NCBI RefSeq assembly: GCF_003258295.1
Contig: NZ_QKYN01000099.1
Coordinates: 1 to 34,320, forward strand
Direction of reading: 5' to 3'
Length of the DNA: 34,320 nt
DNA from: Streptacidiphilus pinicola
GTDB taxonomy: Bacteria; Actinomycetota; Actinomycetes; Streptomycetales; Streptomycetaceae
In this document: positions 34,260-34,320 of the stretch, piece by piece
How the letters are laid out: each line of letters starts with the position of its first letter
Position numbering within the stretch: the stretch's first letter is position 1
The notes under the pieces: model-generated
The model's database searches: none
What the model was told of the DNA's origin: nothing
What the model saw: only the letters and a program-made list of their open reading frames with translations
Program-made: the position numbers and the translations under genes

Positions 34260-34320
34260 ATGCTGATCGCTCAGCGTCCCACGCTGACCGAAGAGGTTGT
34301 TGACGAGTTCCGCTCCCGGT
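34260..34320 (+). CDS. rpoA: RNA polymerase subunit alpha (5' end only)
   Basis: The first 20 codons (MLIAQRPTLTEEVVDEFRSR) match the start of Streptomyces RpoA, the subunit that dimerises to begin polymerase assembly and contacts promoter UP elements and activators. GGAGG at 34246-34250 lies nine bases before ATG 34260. The gene runs off the window edge, so nothing can be said of the rest. Confidence 0.93.
   Translation, partial: MLIAQRPTLTEEVVDEFRSR

Overview
The window is a core chromosomal region of a high-GC actinobacterium, almost certainly Streptomyces or a close relative. Supporting signs are the strong third-position G/C bias, frequent GTG/TTG starts, a Streptomyces-type RpoB/RpoC pair (1157 and 1299 residues), an rpsK-rpoA junction without rpsD, and a block of DUF2786, DUF2637 and DUF1707 genes between rpoC and rpsL. 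I cannot name the species.

Layout. (1) 1-1460: promoter and probable L10 leader, rplJ, rplL, and a strong hairpin terminator/attenuator. (2) 1461-9567: separate rpoB promoter and leader, rpoB (TTG start), rpoC (GTG start), and a hairpin shared with a convergent gene. (3) 9587-12931: three genes of unknown function: a minus-strand DUF2786 protein, a four-helix DUF2637 membrane protein, and a DUF1707 membrane protein. (4) 12932-17649: the str operon, rpsL-rpsG-fusA-tuf, with its own promoter region and a strong terminator. (5) 17650-27787: the S10 and spc operons, rpsJ-rplC-rplD-rplW-rplB-rpsS-rplV-rpsC-rplP-rpmC-rpsQ, then rplN-rplX-rplE-rpsN, then rpsH-rplF-rplR-rpsE-rpmD-rplO, then a terminator. 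(6) 27806-29335: a minus-strand GT-C type membrane glycosyltransferase that separates rplO from secY. (7) 29634-32533: secY-adk-(hairpin)-map. (8) 32708-end: infA-rpmJ-rpsM-rpsK, a hairpin, and the first codons of rpoA.

The genes supply the ribosome (20 complete r-protein genes from the S10, spc and alpha clusters plus L10, L7/L12, S12 and S7), the elongation factors EF-G and EF-Tu, initiation factor IF1, the RNA polymerase beta, beta' and alpha subunits, the SecY translocon, adenylate kinase and methionine aminopeptidase. Nearly all are intact housekeeping genes, and antibiotic-target residues in RpoB and S12 look drug-sensitive. I found no mobile element, CRISPR array, tRNA or rRNA.

The less ordinary content is regulatory and at the seams. 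Three GTCGAC sites sit exactly 11 bp apart and abut a TTGACA hexamer upstream of rpsL. A 32-nt hairpin element is shared by the rpsL and rpsJ leaders. The rpoB leader contains competing hairpins. Two near-identical terminators each lie between a core operon and a convergent accessory gene. An accessory glycosyltransferase interrupts the rplO/secY junction. I see no convincing new enzymatic or defence system.
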